Below are positions 25,510 to 34,756 of a DNA stretch of 64,000 nucleotides, piece after piece. Location: positions 1 through 64,000 of the forward strand of contig CALUPD010000021.1 in the NCBI GenBank assembly GCA_944322605.1, read 5' to 3'. Position 1 is the first letter of the stretch; each line of letters opens with the position of its first letter. The stretch comes from an uncultured Bacteroidales bacterium (GTDB lineage: Bacteria > Bacteroidota > Bacteroidia > Bacteroidales > UBA932). Both the position numbers and the translations under genes were made by a program. Below the pieces are notes generated by a model. That model made no database searches, was not told where the DNA came from, and worked only from the letters and a program-made list of their open reading frames with translations.

Positions 25510-26775
25510 TTAGCGGAAGATGGTTTCCGTCCTGTCCGGACCTATCGATATGATTTTTATAGGCACTCCCAAGTAATCTTCTATGAATCTTACGTAGTTC
25601 CGGAATTCTTCCGGCAGGCCTTCTTCCGATTTCGCTTTCGACAAATCGGTATTCCATCCCTTGAATTCGGTATATACAGGCGTGATTTCGGCATCTATGT
25701 CGAAAGGCACTTCCGTTGTCTCTTCTCCGTTTACTATATATGACGTGGCTGCCTTCACTGTCTTGAAGGTGTCCATGACATCCGACTTCATCATTATCAG
25801 CTTGGTTACGCCGCTGAGCATGACCACGTATTTAAGCGCGACCAAATCAAGCCATCCTGTTCTTCTCGGCCTGCCTGTGACGGCTCCGAATTCCGCTCCT
25901 CTTTTCTGGAGCTCTGCTCCTGTCTCGTCGAACAGTTCCGTCGGGAAAGGACCGCTTCCGACTCTCGTGCAGTATGCTTTGAATATCCCGTATACGTCTC
26001 CGATCTTGGACGGGCTTGCGCCAAGCCCTATGCATGCTCCTGCGCATATGGTAGAAGATGACGTCACGAACGGATAAGATCCGAAGTCTATGTCCAGCAT
26101 CGATCCCTGCGCGCCTTCGGCAAGGATGTTCTCTCCGTTTTCAAGTATGCCGTTTACGAAATATTCGCCGTTTACAATCTTGAATCCTTTCATGTAATCC
26201 ACGGCTTCGAACCATTTCTGTTCGTTTTCTTCGGCGTTGTATTCGAAATCGTATTGTTTGAGCAGCCTCAAATGCTTTGCCTTCAACGCTTCGAATTTGC
26301 TGCGGAAGCCGTCTGTCAGGGAATCGCCTACGCGCAGCCCGTTCCTTCCTGTCCTGTCCGTATATGCCGGGCCTATTCCTTTGAGCGTGGATCCTATTTT
26401 CCCTTTTCCCATGGATGATTCGTTTGCCGCATCAAGTATTCTGTGGGTAGGCAATATGAAATGCGCCTTTTTGGAAATGAAAAGCCTTTCCTTTACAGGA
26501 ACTCCGGCCTTTTCCAGGTTTTCGCATTCTTCCTTGAATGTTATAGGGTCGATTACAACGCCGTTCCCTATCAGATTGCGGCTTCCTTCGCGGAAAATGC
26601 CGGAAGGTATGGAACGTAAAACGAATTTCTTATCATCAAAGTGCAGCGAATGCCCTGCATTGGGACCGCCCTGGAATCTTGCTATCACAGGGTAGCGTCC
26701 TGCAAGGACGTCAACAATTTTTCCTTTTCCTTCGTCTCCCCATTGGAGACCCAAAACTACGTCGATACTGCTCAT
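25510..26775 (-). CDS. purA: Adenylosuccinate synthetase
   Basis: 421 residues. The N-terminal GTP-binding loop QWGDEGKGKIVD near residue 11 carries the catalytic Asp, and GGPNAGHS contains the catalytic His. Further blocks are IGSTLKGIGPAYTDR, AEGAQGSMLDIDFGSYPFVTSS and TGRPRRTGWLDLVALKY. It joins IMP and aspartate with GTP in the first committed step to AMP. purB, the next enzyme of the pathway, is at 58782. Confidence 0.97.
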   Translation of the reverse strand: MSSIDVVLGLQWGDEGKGKIVDVLAGRYPVIARFQGGPNAGHSLHFDDKKFVLRSIPSGIFREGSRNLIGNGVVIDPITFKEECENLEKAGVPVKERLFISKKAHFILPTHRILDAANESSMGKGKIGSTLKGIGPAYTDRTGRNGLRVGDSLTDGFRSKFEALKAKHLRLLKQYDFEYNAEENEQKWFEAVDYMKGFKIVNGEYFVNGILENGENILAEGAQGSMLDIDFGSYPFVTSSSTICAGACIGLGASPSKIGDVYGIFKAYCTRVGSGPFPTELFDETGAELQKRGAEFGAVTGRPRRTGWLDLVALKYVVMLSGVTKLIMMKSDVMDTFKTVKAATSYIVNGEETTEVPFDIDAEITPVYTEFKGWNTDLSKAKSEEGLPEEFRNYVRFIEDYLGVPIKIISIGPDRTETIFR

Positions 26776-26805
26776 TTTGTAATGGATTAGTGGTTTTCAT
26801 AATTT

Positions 26806-26824
26806 CGGGGGCTTTCGGCCCCCG
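26806..26824 (-). terminator. Strong GC hairpin between ssb and purA
   Basis: CGGGGGC and GCCCCCG form a perfect 7-bp stem with a five-base loop (CGAAA on the minus strand). It stands just after the ssb stop. No long T-run follows, so it may be a terminator, an RNA-stabilising hairpin or a processing site. Confidence 0.5.
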
Positions 26825-26829
26825 CTTGT

Positions 26830-27315
26830 TTAAAATGGAAGATCGTCCTCGCTGAAGCCGTCCTCCGGAATGTCAGGGATATCCTCATGTCCTGATGCTT
26901 GTGTTCCGGATTGCGCCGGGGCCTGGCTTCTGCGTTGTTCGTATTGGCCCTGGTTTCCGTAACCGCTTTGGTATTGCTGGTCGTCGGACTTTCTTCCAAG
27001 CATTTGCAGATTGTCGGCCACTATTTCGGTGGTGTATCTTTTCTGCCCGTCGTTCCCGTCCCATGAACGGGTTCTGATGCTTCCTTCGATATAAAGCTGG
27101 GAACCTTTCCTTATGTATTTCTCACAAAGATCGGCGAGATTTCTCCAGCAGACAATGTTGTGCCATTCAGTTACTTCCCTCTGTACCCCGCTTTTGTCCC
27201 TGAATCTTTCAGTAGTGGCCAATGAAAATGTCGCTACCGGCGTGCCATTTTCAAGATGCCTGATCATAGGGTCTCTCCCTACATTTCCAATCAACATAAC
27301 TTTATTTAAAGACAT
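26830..27315 (-). CDS. ssb: Single-stranded DNA-binding protein
   Basis: 161 residues. The OB-fold starts with LNKVMLIGNVGRDPMIRHLENG and includes WHNIVCWRNLADLCEKYI and RKGSQLYIEGSIRTRSW. A Gln/Gly/Ser-rich linker follows and the acidic tip EDDLPF, which recruits replication and repair proteins, ends it. It coats single-stranded DNA. It sits 38 bases after aroE on the same strand. No consensus promoter is visible in that gap, so it is probably in the lysS-dxs run. Confidence 0.96.
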   Translation of the reverse strand: MSLNKVMLIGNVGRDPMIRHLENGTPVATFSLATTERFRDKSGVQREVTEWHNIVCWRNLADLCEKYIRKGSQLYIEGSIRTRSWDGNDGQKRYTTEIVADNLQMLGRKSDDQQYQSGYGNQGQYEQRRSQAPAQSGTQASGHEDIPDIPEDGFSEDDLPF

Positions 27316-27353
27316 AACTATTGTGAATTTAAATTAGGCTTTAAAATTAGTAA

Positions 27354-28130
27354 TTATTCTGTTATAAATCGTAAAAAATAAGGGGAAGAAGTCATCCTTT
27401 CCAAAGACGGCGTAATGCCTGTGAAAATTTCAAAAGATGGAATAGCCTGATTGATAAGCCATTTAATGCCTGGTATGTAAAGTTTGCAGTCTGCATTGCC
27501 AAGGGCCGGATCTTTATAATTGGCTTCGAAAATTATCTTGTTTTTCAAATCAATATTTTCAATGGCCTGAATCTTTTGGCTGGCTGCGTATATCAGTATT
27601 CTGCAATTTTTTACTGTTTCTTCGATTTTTTCAAGCCCGACGGCTTTCCCTCCGGTTATCCTGCATAAGTCTTCCGCCTTTGCCAGAGTCCTGTTTGCTA
27701 TGGTCAATTCGGCTCCGAGGTCGCGGCAGGCCAGCGCGGCGGCTTTTCCTGCTCCTCCGCATCCGATTATGGCCGTCTCGATTCCATGCATGCTTTTGCA
27801 AATGCCGGATAATGTCAGGTATACGCCATGGTAGTCGGTGTTGAAGGATTTTATTGTCCCGTTTCTGAAGTCGAGAAGGTTGGCGCTTTTTATCTTTTCT
27901 GAAATGGGGTCGTGCGTTCCGGCTGCGAGGTAGGCGTCTTCTTTGAACGGAGTCGTGACATTCGCTGCTTCTATCCCTTTCTTGCGTGCCATGGCGATTC
28001 CTTCGTCGAGGGACGTGCAGTCGATCAGCACGTATTCGTATCCTTTTCCCGGATAGGCGGCATTGAACAGGGCCGGGCTCATCGAGTGCAAAATGCCTTT
28101 GCCTATAAGGCCGAACATGCGCGGTTTCAT
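27354..28130 (-). CDS. aroE: Shikimate dehydrogenase
   Basis: 258 residues from the ATG at 28130. The frame is open further upstream, but MFGLIGKGILHSMSPALFN is the family start (shikimate site SxS). NVTTPFKED contains the catalytic Lys, SFNTDYHG follows, and IIGCGGAGKAAALACRDLG is the NADP-binding loop with NRT downstream. It reduces 3-dehydroshikimate in aromatic amino acid synthesis. The start codon overlaps the TGA of trmH (ATGA), suggesting translational coupling. aroK is at 34238. Confidence 0.93.
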   Translation of the reverse strand: MKPRMFGLIGKGILHSMSPALFNAAYPGKGYEYVLIDCTSLDEGIAMARKKGIEAANVTTPFKEDAYLAAGTHDPISEKIKSANLLDFRNGTIKSFNTDYHGVYLTLSGICKSMHGIETAIIGCGGAGKAAALACRDLGAELTIANRTLAKAEDLCRITGGKAVGLEKIEETVKNCRILIYAASQKIQAIENIDLKNKIIFEANYKDPALGNADCKLYIPGIKWLINQAIPSFEIFTGITPSLERMTSSPYFLRFITE

Positions 28131-28948
28131 AATGCTTTCATTCTTTGCCTTACCGCTTCGTAGCATAGGATGGCGGCTGATACGGAGACGTTAAGCGAGT
28201 CGGTTTTGCCGAGCATCGGTATCATGATCCTTGAATCGGACCTTTCTCTCCAAAAGCCGGTAAGGCCTTTGTCTTCGCTTCCGAGCACTATTGCCGTTCC
28301 ATGCCTCATGTCCGTATCGTAGTACGGCCTTGAGTCTTGCAGCTGGGCCGTAAGTATGGATATGCCTTTTGATTTGAGCCACTGGTAGGCCTCTTCGCAT
28401 GAGCATTCCGCTATCGTGTTCGTAAAGAACGCGCCTAAGCTTGAGCGGATTACGTTCGGGTTGTAAATGTCTGTCCTGCAATTGCAGAGGAGGACGGCGT
28501 CTGCCCTGCATGCGTCGGCTGTCCTCAGCATCGCTCCTATGTTTCCGGGTTTTTCGATGTTCTCCAGCACGAGTACGAGGGGATTGCTGCCTGTTTCTAT
28601 TTCGTTTAATTTCACGTTTTTGCAAAATACGGAAGCAAGTACGCCTTCAGTGCTTTCCCTGTAAGCCATTTTCGAGTATGCCTGCGGGCTGACTTTGTAG
28701 AAGGCGTTCGCCCGGATTGATAACAGTTCGTCTATGCCGAGTATTCCCCTTTTTTTCAGAAGTTCCGGTTCGAAGAAAACCGAATCGATTTTGTAGCCTG
28801 CTTCGGCGGCCATCTTCAGTTCCCGTCCTCCTTCTATGAGAAAAAGAGATTTTTCCCTGCGGATTTTAGGCTTTTCCGAAAGGGAAACAATCTCTTTTAC
28901 CGATTTGTTCTGAACAGAGCTTATTTCTAATATGTCTTTGTCAGTCAT
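28127..28948 (-). CDS. SpoU/TrmH-family RNA 2'-O-methyltransferase
   Basis: 273 residues. An N-terminal substrate-binding domain is followed by a SPOUT domain with [21 protein letters not shown] (motif 1, quoted around NIEKPGNIG), [35 protein letters not shown] (motif 2) and [19 protein letters not shown] (motif 3). These bind S-adenosylmethionine through the trefoil knot. Members methylate rRNA or tRNA, and the target cannot be told. It overlaps lysS by eight bases at its start and aroE by four at its end. Confidence 0.9.
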   Translation of the reverse strand: MTDKDILEISSVQNKSVKEIVSLSEKPKIRREKSLFLIEGGRELKMAAEAGYKIDSVFFEPELLKKRGILGIDELLSIRANAFYKVSPQAYSKMAYRESTEGVLASVFCKNVKLNEIETGSNPLVLVLENIEKPGNIGAMLRTADACRADAVLLCNCRTDIYNPNVIRSSLGAFFTNTIAECSCEEAYQWLKSKGISILTAQLQDSRPYYDTDMRHGTAIVLGSEDKGLTGFWRERSDSRIMIPMLGKTDSLNVSVSAAILCYEAVRQRMKAL

Positions 28949-30473
28949 TCTTTTTGTGTTCCGTGAATTCAGGTCTCATCTGAGGGAAGAAAATAACATC
29001 CTGTATCGACGGGGCTCCGGTCATCATCATCGTAAGCCTGTCTATGCCTATTCCCATTCCCGATGTCGGAGGCATTCCGTATTCCAGGGCCCTTACGAAA
29101 TCATAGTCGATGAACATGGCTTCGTCGTCTCCTTTGTCTTTCAGCTTGGCCTGTTCCTTGAATCTTTCGAGCTGGTCGATAGGGTCGTTCAGCTCGCTAT
29201 AGGCATTGGCCAGCTCTTTGCCGCATACGAAAAGTTCGAACCTTTCTGTAAGGTCGTTGTTGCTCCTGTGGCGTTTTGTAAGAGGCGAAGTCTCTACGGG
29301 ATAATCGGTTATGAATGTAGGCTGTATGAGATGCTTTTCGCAGTATTCGCCGAATATGGCATCGATCAGTTTCCCTATTCCCATTGTCTTGTCGGTCGGA
29401 ACATTCAGCTTTTTGCAAGTTTCCCTTAGCTGGCTTTCATCCATTCCCGTGACATCTACTCCGGCGTATTCCTTTATGGCCTCAAGCATAGGCAGCCTTT
29501 TGAACGGTTTCTTGAAGCTGATGCTGTGTTCTCCTATCGTGACGTCCGTCGTGCCGTGCAGGTTCATTGCAACTCTTTCGATCATCTCTTCCACGAAATT
29601 CATCATCCAATTGTAGTCTTTGTAGGCTACGTATATTTCGAGAACGGTGAATTCCGGATTATGCGTCCTGTCCATTCCTTCGTTCCTGAAATCCTTGGCG
29701 AATTCGTAAACGCCGTTGAAGCCGCCGACTATGAGCCTTTTCAAATAAAGCTCGTTCGCGATTCTCAGATAGAGCGGGATGTCGAGGGTGTTGTGATGCG
29801 TTATGAACGGCCTGGCGGTCGCTCCTCCTGGAATCGGTTGCAGGATAGGGGTTTCTACTTCAAGATAGTTGTGTTCGTTGAAGAAACTCCTCATCGTGGA
29901 TATTATTTTCGACCTTTTTACGAAAGTGTCACGCACTTGCGGGTTGACTATCAGGTCGACGTACCGCATCCTGTACCTCAATTCCGGATCGCTGAACGCG
30001 TCATAGACTTTTCCGTCTTTTTCCTTTACTATAGGAAGTACGCGGAGCGATTTGCAGAGAAGCTTCAGCTCTTTTGCATGTATTGAGAGCTGTCCTGTCT
30101 GGGTGATGAACGCGAATCCTTTTATCCCTATGATGTCCCCTATGTCCAATAGTTTCTTGAAAACGGTGTTGTAGAGAGTCTTGTCGTCTCCGTGGCATAT
30201 TTCGTCACGTTTGACGTAAACCTGGATTTTCCCTTTTTCATCCTGAATTTCAATAAATGCAGCAGCGCCCATGATCCTTCTGGACATGATTCTTCCGGCT
30301 ATGCTTACATTGTCGAAGTTTCCGAGTTCCTGTTTATAATTGTTTTTTATCTCTTCAGTGTCGGCATTTACTTCGTATTCTTCAGCTGGGTATGGATTTA
30401 TCCCAAGCTTCATGAGTTCTTGCAGGGCGTTTCTCCTGTTCTGTTCCTGCTCGTTAAGATTTAAAAGCTCCAT
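28941..30473 (-). CDS. lysS: Lysyl-tRNA synthetase, class II
   Basis: 510 residues. An N-terminal OB-fold (anticodon binding; [20 protein letters not shown]) precedes a class II catalytic core with motif 2 [18 protein letters not shown] and motif 3 [15 protein letters not shown]. It attaches lysine to tRNA-Lys. It opens a leftward run including trmH and aroE with overlapping ends. Confidence 0.97.
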   Translation of the reverse strand: MELLNLNEQEQNRRNALQELMKLGINPYPAEEYEVNADTEEIKNNYKQELGNFDNVSIAGRIMSRRIMGAAAFIEIQDEKGKIQVYVKRDEICHGDDKTLYNTVFKKLLDIGDIIGIKGFAFITQTGQLSIHAKELKLLCKSLRVLPIVKEKDGKVYDAFSDPELRYRMRYVDLIVNPQVRDTFVKRSKIISTMRSFFNEHNYLEVETPILQPIPGGATARPFITHHNTLDIPLYLRIANELYLKRLIVGGFNGVYEFAKDFRNEGMDRTHNPEFTVLEIYVAYKDYNWMMNFVEEMIERVAMNLHGTTDVTIGEHSISFKKPFKRLPMLEAIKEYAGVDVTGMDESQLRETCKKLNVPTDKTMGIGKLIDAIFGEYCEKHLIQPTFITDYPVETSPLTKRHRSNNDLTERFELFVCGKELANAYSELNDPIDQLERFKEQAKLKDKGDDEAMFIDYDFVRALEYGMPPTSGMGIGIDRLTMMMTGAPSIQDVIFFPQMRPEFTEHKKND

Positions 30474-30499
30474 ATGAAATCCGGTTTTTGATTAGAATG

Positions 30500-30530
30500 C
30501 AAATGTAGCTTTTTTTGCGAGACTAAGAAA
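30500..30530 (-). promoter_or_regulatory. lysS promoter
   Basis: On the minus strand TTTC (30530-30527), 19 bases, then TACATTTG (30507-30500), 27 bases before the lysS ATG. The -7 box is perfect and the -33 box has one mismatch. Confidence 0.5.
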
Positions 30531-30597
30531 ATCGTCATTTATAATCGGGCTTCCGGACGTTTGCCGACCTGCGCCGCATTTATGTGACGAAGCATCC

Positions 30598-30628
30598 TTG
30601 AAAAAGTAAAATAAACTTCGTACCTTTG
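30598..30628 (+). promoter_or_regulatory. recJ promoter, placing the transcript start at or next to the ATG
   Basis: TTG at 30598-30600, 20 bases, then TACCTTTG at 30621-30628. Only five bases separate the box from the ATG at 30634, so the recJ mRNA would be leaderless or nearly so. A second in-frame ATG is at 30640. Confidence 0.6.
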
Positions 30629-30633
30629 TAATT

Positions 30634-32382
30634 ATGGCAATGGAAAAAAAATGGATAGTGAAGGCTCCTGGCGATCCTGCTTGCGTAAGCAGGATTTCGT
30701 CAGAACTTGGCATAGATTATCCCCTTGCCAATTTGTTGGTCCAAAGGGGGATAGATACGTTTGAAAAGGCGAAGGAGTTTTTTCGTCCCTCTCTTGACAA
30801 CCTGTACAATCCTTTTCTGATGAAGGATATGGACAAGGCTGTACGCAGGCTTGACAAGGCTTTGTCCGGCGGGGAAAAGATTCTGATTTACGGCGATTAC
30901 GATGTGGACGGTACTACCGCTGTGGCCCTTGTCTTTTCCTATTTGAGGAATTTCACAAAGTCATTGGACTTCTATATTCCCGACAGGTATTCCGAAGGGT
31001 ACGGCATCTCGTACAAAGGCATAGATTTCGCTGCCGAAAACGGTTTTTCTTTGGTCGTAGCACTGGATTGCGGAATAAAATCCGTTGAGAAAGTGGAATA
31101 TGCGTCTTCTTTGGGAGTGGATTTCATAATCTGCGATCATCACCTCGCGGACGAGGAAATACCGCATGCCTGTGCCGTGCTGAATCCCAAAAGGCATGAC
31201 TGCGATTATCCATTCAAGGAACTCTCCGGATGCGGCGTGGGATTCAAGTTCATGCAGGCCTATGCCATGTACAAAGACATTCCTTTCGAGTCCGTGCTGC
31301 CGTTGCTCGATCTCGTCGCGGTGAGCATAGCTTCGGACCTGGTTTCCGTAATAGGAGAAAACAGGATACTTGCCCATTACGGCCTGCTTAGGCTTAACGA
31401 GGCTCCCCGTACAGGACTCAAATCCATAATCAGGCTGTCAGGCCTGGATGCCCATTCCATAACGATAGACGACATAGTTTTCAAAATAGGCCCTCGCATC
31501 AACGCGGCAGGCAGGATGGAGTCGGGCAGGACTGCCGTCGAGCTGCTTATCTCGCGCAACGAGAATGAGGCGAGGAATATAGGCAATACGATCAATACCC
31601 ATAATAACGACCGTAAAAGCATAGATAGGGAAATAACCCATGACGCGTTGAGGATGGTTGCGGAAGATCCTGAGTTCAAGAGCAAAAAGGCGTCAGTGGT
31701 GTATAATCCGAAATGGCATAAGGGCGTAGTGGGGATAGTGGCTTCACGTCTTGTGGAAGCATATTACAGGCCTACGATAGTTCTGACGAAATCAAACGGC
31801 CTTATAACAGGCTCTGCTAGAAGCATTCCCGGTTTCGATTTATATGAAGCGATAGAGTCGTGTGCCGATCTGCTTGAGAATTTCGGAGGGCATATGTACG
31901 CGGCAGGGCTTACTCTCAAAGAAGAGAATCTGGAAAGATTCGGCGAAAGGTTCGAGTCTTTCGTGGCCCATAAAGTCACGAGCGAGTTGATGACTCCTTT
32001 TGTGATTATTGACACATATTTGGATTTCAAGCAGATAACTCCGAAATTCTTTAGGATTCTCAAACAGTTCCAGCCTTTCGGGCCTGATAATCTTTCTCCT
32101 GTTTTCATAAGCGAGAATGTCTATGACAACGGCAACGGCAAAAAGATCGGAGCAGGGGAGGGGCATCTGAAACTCGAACTCGTGCAGGAAGACCGTCCTT
32201 TCGATTACATATCTGCCATAGCTTTCAATAATTCATCGCATTTCGAGTATATGCATGCAGGAAATCCCGTCGACATCTGCTATACCATAGCGGAAAATTA
32301 TTACAGGGGAATCGCCAACATGCAGTTGAGAATAAAAGATATAAGGGAAAGGGGAGACTTTCTCGATTCAAAGCGGCCTTGA
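30634..32382 (+). CDS. recJ: Single-stranded-DNA-specific exonuclease RecJ
   Basis: 582 residues. The DHH phosphoesterase domain has YGDYDVDGTTAVAL, VALDCGIKS and FIICDHHLADEEIPHA (DHH motif), with GCGVGFKFMQA after it. The DHHA1 domain has RINAAGRMESGRTAVELL and FGGHMYAAGLTLKEENL. A C-terminal OB-fold with FGPDNLSPVF follows. It degrades single-stranded DNA 5' to 3' in recombination and repair. It is flanked by the divergent lysS and the convergent BACON gene, so it is probably a single-gene unit ended by the terminator at 32439. Confidence 0.96.
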   Translation: MAMEKKWIVKAPGDPACVSRISSELGIDYPLANLLVQRGIDTFEKAKEFFRPSLDNLYNPFLMKDMDKAVRRLDKALSGGEKILIYGDYDVDGTTAVALVFSYLRNFTKSLDFYIPDRYSEGYGISYKGIDFAAENGFSLVVALDCGIKSVEKVEYASSLGVDFIICDHHLADEEIPHACAVLNPKRHDCDYPFKELSGCGVGFKFMQAYAMYKDIPFESVLPLLDLVAVSIASDLVSVIGENRILAHYGLLRLNEAPRTGLKSIIRLSGLDAHSITIDDIVFKIGPRINAAGRMESGRTAVELLISRNENEARNIGNTINTHNNDRKSIDREITHDALRMVAEDPEFKSKKASVVYNPKWHKGVVGIVASRLVEAYYRPTIVLTKSNGLITGSARSIPGFDLYEAIESCADLLENFGGHMYAAGLTLKEENLERFGERFESFVAHKVTSELMTPFVIIDTYLDFKQITPKFFRILKQFQPFGPDNLSPVFISENVYDNGNGKKIGAGEGHLKLELVQEDRPFDYISAIAFNNSSHFEYMHAGNPVDICYTIAENYYRGIANMQLRIKDIRERGDFLDSKRP

Positions 32383-32438
32383 AAGTTGAAAGCGTGAGGC
32401 CGGTCCAAAAGGAGGAATTTCAAGGCTTGGAAGATGAG

Positions 32439-32473
32439 AAAACCGCAGTGTGCTGATGCATGCTGCGGTTTTT
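32439..32473 (+). terminator. recJ terminator
   Basis: AAAACCGCAG (32439-32448) pairs with CTGCGGTTTT (32463-32472), followed by further T. It can act on both strands, serving recJ and the convergent gene. Confidence 0.75.
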
Positions 32474-32537
32474 CTAGTCAAGCGTAACGAAGAAAGTACC
32501 TTTTTCAGCCTCTTTATCTGCCGCTCTTGGAACGACG

Positions 32538-33905
32538 TTATTCGATCACGTATATTACAGGTACCATCAATGTGTTGAGAAGCGGGTCCGCGATAGGATA
32601 ATATCCGCCTAAGACCCTGCCGTTTTCCGATACAGAGAAAATGACTGCCGGAGAAGTGAAGTTGTCTCCCGCTATTTCGAGATTCGATATGTAGTCGTCG
32701 AATGTAACAGGATCTTCTCCTGCCTTCTTGATATATACCGGGCCGGTTGTTCCTCCGGAATATATCGTGCCGTCATCGGTTACCAGTGAAGGCGTTCCCA
32801 TGCCGAGTTCGGTTATTTCTCCGGTAAGCACGTCGTAGTAAAAATTCGTTCCTTTGAAAGAGCCTACGGCTTTTGTCCCGTCAGGGCTTACGGACTGTAT
32901 GCTGCCTCCTCCGAAATCTTCGCCTTCGTCTGTTTCAAGGTATAGCCTTGTCATGATTCCGTCTATCCATATTGCCGGGGACCTTCTTCCAGAACTCCAT
33001 TCATGGAATCCTCCTATCACGCTTCCATCGTCGGATGCGCCGTACATGAAGCATCCTTGTCCGATTTCTTCTCCGTAAGGAATTTCAGGGAAAGGCTGCA
33101 ATTCGAAGTTCTTCCATACGGCCGGCACTACGGTTTTTTTATAGTCTCCGTCGCTTTTCGGAACATTGGCGGTAACGCACCCGCTTATCGTTGTCCCGTC
33201 CTTTGAAACGGCCTTGGCCCATGCATAAGGAAGCGGCGTGGCGTCTTCTGGCGTATCAAGCTCTTCCCATGCGCCGTTGCTGCAATATCCGGGAACTTCC
33301 GTGGTCCCTATCCTGATTGATCCGACGATGACGCAATTGTCGGATACGTCGTATGCCATGACTTCAGGGTATTTGCCGTCATTCAGGTCGCTGAACTCCC
33401 CGGTTTCCCTGTCCCATAATAATGACTGGAATCCGAACGTTTCGTCCGTTATGACAGCGTATCTTCCGTTCGGGGAAATGCCGTAACAGGCCGAACTTAG
33501 AAGGCCTATCGTGTTAAGCAGGTCCTGGTCGGGAGTGTACATCGTGATTTTCGTAGGGACGGAAGCACGTTCCTGCGTGATTGCGAGTTCTTTTGTGCCG
33601 GATTCTGCCGTTATGCTTATGACTGCGGTCCTTCCGTCCTGCTGGTCCGGATTGTATTCGACACGGACATAAACCCTTGTGTTTCCCTGCCCGCTGAGAG
33701 GGGTTACGGAATACCATGTCTCTCCGTCTGTCGTGATATTCCATGCCTCTTCCGTTTCTATTATGAACGACTGCGTTTGCCCGTCTTCGCCGAATGACAG
33801 TTCTTCTGGCGTGATTGACAATGTTTCCTGCCGATTTTGCTTGTCGCAGTTCGCCAGCAACAGAACCATTGCCGCCAAGGCGATGATTTTGCTGAATGTT
33901 TTCAT
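32538..33905 (-). CDS. BACON-domain lipoprotein with HAF-type beta-propeller repeats
   Basis: 455 residues from the ATG at 33905. The signal peptide ends with LLLANC (lipid Cys near residue 20). Residues about 29-108 form a BACON domain (LSITPEELSFGEDG ... WNITTDGETWYSVTPLSGQG, given in pieces), a Bacteroidota carbohydrate- or mucin-associated beta-sandwich. The rest has repeats of the HAF/propeller type: AYDVSDNCVIVGS, AVSKDGTTISGC, GASDDGSVIGGF, SVSPDGTKAVGSF and SVSENGRVLGGY. It is probably displayed on the outer membrane; the ligand is unknown. Its promoter abuts repeat array 2. Confidence 0.85.
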   Translation of the reverse strand: MKTFSKIIALAAMVLLLANCDKQNRQETLSITPEELSFGEDGQTQSFIIETEEAWNITTDGETWYSVTPLSGQGNTRVYVRVEYNPDQQDGRTAVISITAESGTKELAITQERASVPTKITMYTPDQDLLNTIGLLSSACYGISPNGRYAVITDETFGFQSLLWDRETGEFSDLNDGKYPEVMAYDVSDNCVIVGSIRIGTTEVPGYCSNGAWEELDTPEDATPLPYAWAKAVSKDGTTISGCVTANVPKSDGDYKKTVVPAVWKNFELQPFPEIPYGEEIGQGCFMYGASDDGSVIGGFHEWSSGRRSPAIWIDGIMTRLYLETDEGEDFGGGSIQSVSPDGTKAVGSFKGTNFYYDVLTGEITELGMGTPSLVTDDGTIYSGGTTGPVYIKKAGEDPVTFDDYISNLEIAGDNFTSPAVIFSVSENGRVLGGYYPIADPLLNTLMVPVIYVIE

Positions 33906-33931
33906 GATAATTGAATGGTTGGTAAGTATTA

Positions 33932-33963
33932 CAAATATACGCAGAAGCCGAGCGCAGAGCAAA
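33932..33963 (-). promoter_or_regulatory. Promoter of the BACON lipoprotein, -33 box inside a repeat copy
   Basis: On the minus strand TTTG (33963-33960), 20 bases, then TATATTTG (33939-33932), a full consensus match 27 bases before the ATG. The TTTG belongs to the palindrome AGCAAAT-TT-ATTTGCT of the first repeat unit, so the repeat supplies half of the promoter. Confidence 0.6.
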
Positions 33964-34210
33964 TTTATTTGCTATGCCTCAGGCGCGACAGTATATGTGG
34001 CCCGGAGGGTCAAATTGCGCAGAAGCCGAGCGCAGAGCAAATTTATTTGCTATGCCGAGGCGCGACAGTATATGTGGCCCGGAGGGGCAAATTGCGCAGA
34101 AGCCGAGCGCAGAGCAAATTTATTTGCTATGCCTCAGGCGCGACAGTATATGTGGCCCGGAGGGGCATAAGCTTGGTTCAAAGCAAATTTAATTGCGCTG
34201 GCCGGGGCAT
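33940..34210. repeat. Tandem hairpin repeat array 2 (77-78 bp units)
   Basis: Three near-identical units begin with AAGCCGAGCGCAG at 33945, 34023 and 34100. Each continues with the palindrome AGCAAAT-TT-ATTTGCT, then ATGCC(GA or TCA)GGCGCGACAG, TATATGTGGCCCGGAGGGGC and AAATTGCGC. A fourth, decayed copy follows near 34170 (AAGCTTGGTTCAAAGC, TGGCCGGGGC). The array fills the gap between aroK and the BACON gene, both on the minus strand. A reading frame crosses it but only translates the repeat. Confidence 0.9.
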
Positions 34211-34237
34211 GGATATGCCGGACTGTAAGGCCGGTTG

Positions 34238-34732
34238 TCAGCCGGCAATGTAGGAATAATCCGTGACGTCGATAATTATGTCCGCTATTCTTCTATAGGC
34301 AGAGTCCCTCTTTTTTTTCAGCTCGGACATGTAACGGAAAATGCCGTCGCCGTCAAGGCCTTTGAGCAGGGGCCTGTCGCCGTATCCGTATTCAATTAGG
34401 TTTTCAGTGATTTTTTCGACGCTTGCGTCAAGATAGACGTTCAGGCAGTTTTTCCTGAGTAGCTTAGCCGATTTTTCATAGGTCGGAGTTCCTCCTCCGA
34501 GAGACAGGACGATGTCCTTGCCATGCTTTTCCATTATCCGTAGAAGGTAAAGGTATTCCATCTCCCGGAATACGGTTTCTCCGGATTCGGCGAAGATTCC
34601 GGAGACCGTTTTTCCTTCATTTGCCGTTATGTACATGTCGAGGTCGATGAATTCGTATCCGAGATATTCCGAAAGCTCGATGCCTATGGAGCTTTTGCCT
34701 ACGCCCATCAGTCCTGACAATGCAATTATCAT
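34238..34732 (-). CDS. aroK: Shikimate kinase
   Basis: 164 residues. The Walker A loop GLMGVGKSSIGIEL is at residue 7, FIDLDMYI has the shikimate-binding Asp, and SGETVFREMEY and LGGGTPTYE are the other substrate-binding blocks. DRPLL marks the lid region. It phosphorylates shikimate. It is the last gene of the rluB-era-parC-aroK run and ends beside repeat array 2. Confidence 0.94.
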   Translation of the reverse strand: MIIALSGLMGVGKSSIGIELSEYLGYEFIDLDMYITANEGKTVSGIFAESGETVFREMEYLYLLRIMEKHGKDIVLSLGGGTPTYEKSAKLLRKNCLNVYLDASVEKITENLIEYGYGDRPLLKGLDGDGIFRYMSELKKKRDSAYRRIADIIIDVTDYSYIAG

Positions 34733-34756
34733 GATTCCTGTATTTAGGAGCCGGTT

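Noticed and set aside
33940-34210. CRISPR array
   Set aside because: Units are contiguous near-copies of the full 77-78 bp with no unique spacers, and no cas gene is present.
33679-34253. Reading frames of 112-163 codons with a repeated peptide (KPSAEQIYLLC) across array 2
   Set aside because: The peptide only mirrors the 78-bp DNA repeat, is open in several frames and overlaps the start of the BACON gene. It has no coding character of its own.
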